Assembly: GCA_009869945.1 (NCBI GenBank)
Contig: WIXG01000611.1
Span: 1 to 32,698, forward strand
From: Mesaphorura yosii
Taxonomy: Eukaryota > Arthropoda > Collembola > Poduromorpha > Tullbergiidae
DNA: 32,698 nucleotides
Direction: 5' to 3'
This document shows, piece after piece, positions 30,506-32,698 of this stretch (positions within the stretch are counted from its first letter, which is position 1; every line of letters begins with the position of its first letter). The notes under the pieces were generated by a model, which was not told the origin of the DNA, ran no database searches, and was given only the letters and a program-made list of their open reading frames with translations. The translations under genes and the position numbers were made by a program.

Positions 30506-31012
30506 GGGCTGAATGGGTAAAGGAAAAGTACTTGGGTTGACCTCATAAATGATTTATTATATTTTACTACATCTAAACAAATAAGCACAAAAATGCACTC
30601 AATCCAATCAAATCGATTGGACTGTCTAATACGCTGGCTAATGCCGGGCGTTTTGTGATGAGCATGAAAGTTTTCTAATGGAAGTCTCTTAACGGAAATT
30701 AAACGGAACGTTGCGTTGCGTTGCTCTAAATCACTTATTTTTAATTCAGTAAATGTAAATATACAAGTTACGGTTGAGACGGATGCCAAAATACGGAATA
30801 AGAGAAGAAAATTCTGATCCACTTGTAAATTGCCACTGCACTACCACAAGTTCGATAAAATTTGTATTTCGTAAGTGATTTAGATTGAATTGACCTTCAG
30901 TCGCACGAGTTTAAGTTCAAAATCCATCCTTTTCACACCGAAACAATGTCAATTCCTTCTGACTGCCTCTTCGAGCCAAATGGTCTCATTTGAGGGTTGG
31001 TGACTCCCAGAA
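30506..31012. other. Intergenic, promoter side of the GR gene
   Basis: This AT-rich spacer has no recognised gene. A 113-codon minus-strand frame (30481-30822) lacks any domain or conserved motif and was not called. Confidence 0.35.
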
Positions 31013-32291
31013 ATGTCGTCCCGCGAAACCATCCGCCTCATGCGCCTCATGGCGTCCGTCCGGTACCGGATCGGGTGTCTGCCGTACTACGCCGTGTGCG
31101 AGACCGAAGTGCACCTCCGGCTTGTGGCAGGGAACCGGTCCCACAAACATTTCTGGGTTGCCACCATTCTGCTCAACCTCGGCTTCAAATCTGTCTTCAT
31201 CTTCGGGCTGGGTCTGTGGTACGAATTCACGAAGCCGATAAGCATGGAGGAACGGGTTCAGTTTTACTTTCTGGCTTCGCTCTTTGCATTTGCGTTCTCC
31301 TGTCACTTACTGGGACTGTGTTATTCAGATCGGATCAGAGAATTGGGCAACCAGTCAGAATCATTTGATGCTCACCTCCGTAAGTCCGTATTTCTTTCTA
31401 TTTCTTGGTCCCTTGGCTCAGAAATCAGGATAAGTGAAACAATTAAAGATCCCGAGCTCTGTCCTTGTTTCACGTATTCTGGACCTCACTGTGTATGAAA
31501 ATTATGTAACAGACAAATTTCTGCGGCTGGATCCCTCAGAGGCAGACGGAATCGAGCTCTACCTTCGTGCCATGGTCGTAATCGAGATTTTCACCGTGCT
31601 CGTGACCATTCCGATTGCCATCATGATCATCCTCCTCCGACTGCACGCCTGGGAGATATTTCAGGGTGGTTTCTGGTTCGCAGTGTGCATGCCGGTCCCG
31701 CTTGCGTACATGGTTCTCCTTGACTGGACGATCGTCGACCTTTTCGTCGTAAATGCTCTCGTCTACATTAACACAACGCTCCGAGCCCTGCGTGTCCTTC
31801 AGCAGCAGCTACAGGACGGGGAAATGACGTCCGAGTCGGCGGTGGTCATCTACCGAGCACAGGCGACCCTCCACAATTTTGCGATTGGCGAGTGCATGTA
31901 CGTGACTGGGCTCCTGCTTGCAATCTCCTCCTGCGTCATGATCACGACACTTTTTCTCATAATCGGGTACTACAACAGTGTGGGCCTTATCCTCGTCTTG
32001 GCTGCGTTCGGGATCTTCTGCGTCCTCCTCCCGATCGTGAAACTCTGCCTGCATATGGCCACGGAAATCACAGAGTCGTCCCAGGACCTCCTGGACACGT
32101 TCGTGCGTATACGACGGCAACACGACCCGAAGACAGTGAGCGAAGTGCTGAGAAAACAACTCCGGGCGTGCAGGCCTCTCACATTGAAATTGGCCGCTTT
32201 CTCAATCGTGTCGAATGAAACGTTCCCGTACGTAATGGGAGACATTGTCATCGCCAGACTCGTTGACCTCCTGCTTCTTTCGAGGTCGTGA
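31013..32291 (+). CDS. Gustatory-type chemoreceptor (7TM), intact
   Basis: Exon 1 (31013-31379, phase 1) and exon 2 (31513-32291) sum to 1146 nt, giving 381 aa, a normal GR length. Exon 1 has helices FWVATILLNLGFKSVFIFGL and FYFLASLFAFAFSCHLLGL. Exon 2 has VVIEIFTVLVTIPIAIMIIL, FWFAVCMPVPLAYMVLL, a long intracellular loop with LQQQLQDGEMTSESAVV, MYVTGLLLAISSCVMITTLF and LILVLAAFGIFCVLLPIV. It ends with CRPLTLKLAAFSIV and a last helix, the usual end of the family. The acceptor chosen (TATGTAACAG, ending 31512) is weak in pyrimidines but is the only one found that keeps phase. A stronger acceptor at 31420-31421 leads to a stop. Ligand unknown. Confidence 0.78.
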
Positions 32292-32350
32292 TCGAAAAAG
32301 TTCGATTCTGCGCTCATTCGCTAACAGCTAATTAAGTAACTATTTAATAG

Positions 32351-32698
32351 TACAGCGTGTACCAAAAATTCGGATACAAGTTATTGATGCTCTGAAGATA
32401 TGAATATGCGTCAAGGGATCCCGCAACTTTGTCACTTTATTTGTCATATATTACCTGGCTTTAAGGAACAAAATATTATTCAATATGTCCACCTCCTGCG
32501 CTAACAACTTTCTTAAGTCTTGTTGGCCAATCTTCAATTGCAGCACGCACGGTGTCCATGGGAAGATCGTCCCAGGCCTTTTGTAGGGAGTTCTTCAGAG
32601 ATTCCAATGAGGTGTGTCTTGTAGCGCACACTTTGCTCTGTAGGACAGACCAAATGCAGTAATCCAAAGGGTTCAGGTCAGGAGAGGCCGAGGGCCAT
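32351..32698 (-). mobile_element. 3' end of a Tc1/mariner element, truncated by the window edge
   Basis: On the minus strand the frame from 32697 to 32476 reads WPSASPDLNPLDYCIW, the conserved C-terminal catalytic block of Tc1/mariner transposases, which contains the third acidic catalytic residue. It continues with LPMDTVRAAIEDWPTRLKKV to a stop after GGGHIE. Beyond the stop, 32353-32380 (CAGCGTGTACCAAAAATTCG...) preceded by TA looks like the terminal inverted repeat with its TA target site. The 5' part of the transposase and the other terminus lie outside the window. The visible 74 codons are unbroken, so the copy may be fairly young. Confidence 0.8.

Overview
This window looks like nuclear DNA from an arthropod. 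It carries gustatory receptor (GR) genes, a divergent ionotropic receptor (IR), a GPI-anchored Ly6 protein, a receptor tyrosine kinase with Ig domains and an SLC5 sodium-coupled transporter. Nearly all introns are short (about 55-130 nt) with GT-AG ends, and one gene has a TATA box plus a TCAGT initiator. The compact genes and chemoreceptor repertoire would fit a springtail-like hexapod, but that placement is inference. There is no bacterial, plasmid, CRISPR or viral signal. Coding regions were assembled by hand from splice sites and reading phase; each multi-exon model called intact has a total length divisible by three.

Layout, left to right. 1-384 (-) is the 5' part of a membrane protein running off the left edge. 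792-1895 (-) is a membrane-anchored protein with a Ser/Thr/Pro stalk and an unknown outer domain. 2578-3171 (+) is a small single-pass membrane protein, tail-to-tail with an F-box protein with an acidic tail (3533-5626, -). 5962-6511 (-) is a Ly6/sleepless-like GPI protein. 7318-8676 holds a decayed FLYWCH/MULE transposase. 9516-12754 (+) is a seven-exon PDGFR/VEGFR-like receptor kinase. 13494-14109 (-) is a probably broken membrane protein gene. 14509-15795 (+) is an intact GR. 16564-16845 (+) is a small secreted eight-cysteine protein with a clear core promoter. 17158-17560 (-) is an unassigned gene fragment. 18046-18483 (+) and 22986-23475 (-) are two paralogous small secreted proteins with an amphipathic cationic helix. 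Between them lies a 16-exon SLC5 transporter (19993-22904, +). 24385-25256 is a decayed leucine-rich-repeat/F-box-like sequence. 25511-26724 is a GR reading frame with three in-frame stops. 27362-29740 (-) is an intact IR. 30077-30505 (+) is a broken second IR tail in opposite orientation. 31013-32291 (+) is another GR. 32351-32698 is the end of a Tc1/mariner element continuing past the right edge.

The genes do not form a pathway. The clearest theme is chemosensation: two intact GRs, one GR pseudogene, one intact IR and one IR pseudogene, with gene decay nearby, as expected for birth-and-death evolution. The observations most worth a second look are the paired secreted cationic-helix proteins, the GR whose two TGA stops share one 10-base context, and the secreted protein whose cysteine layout recalls fungal hydrophobins.
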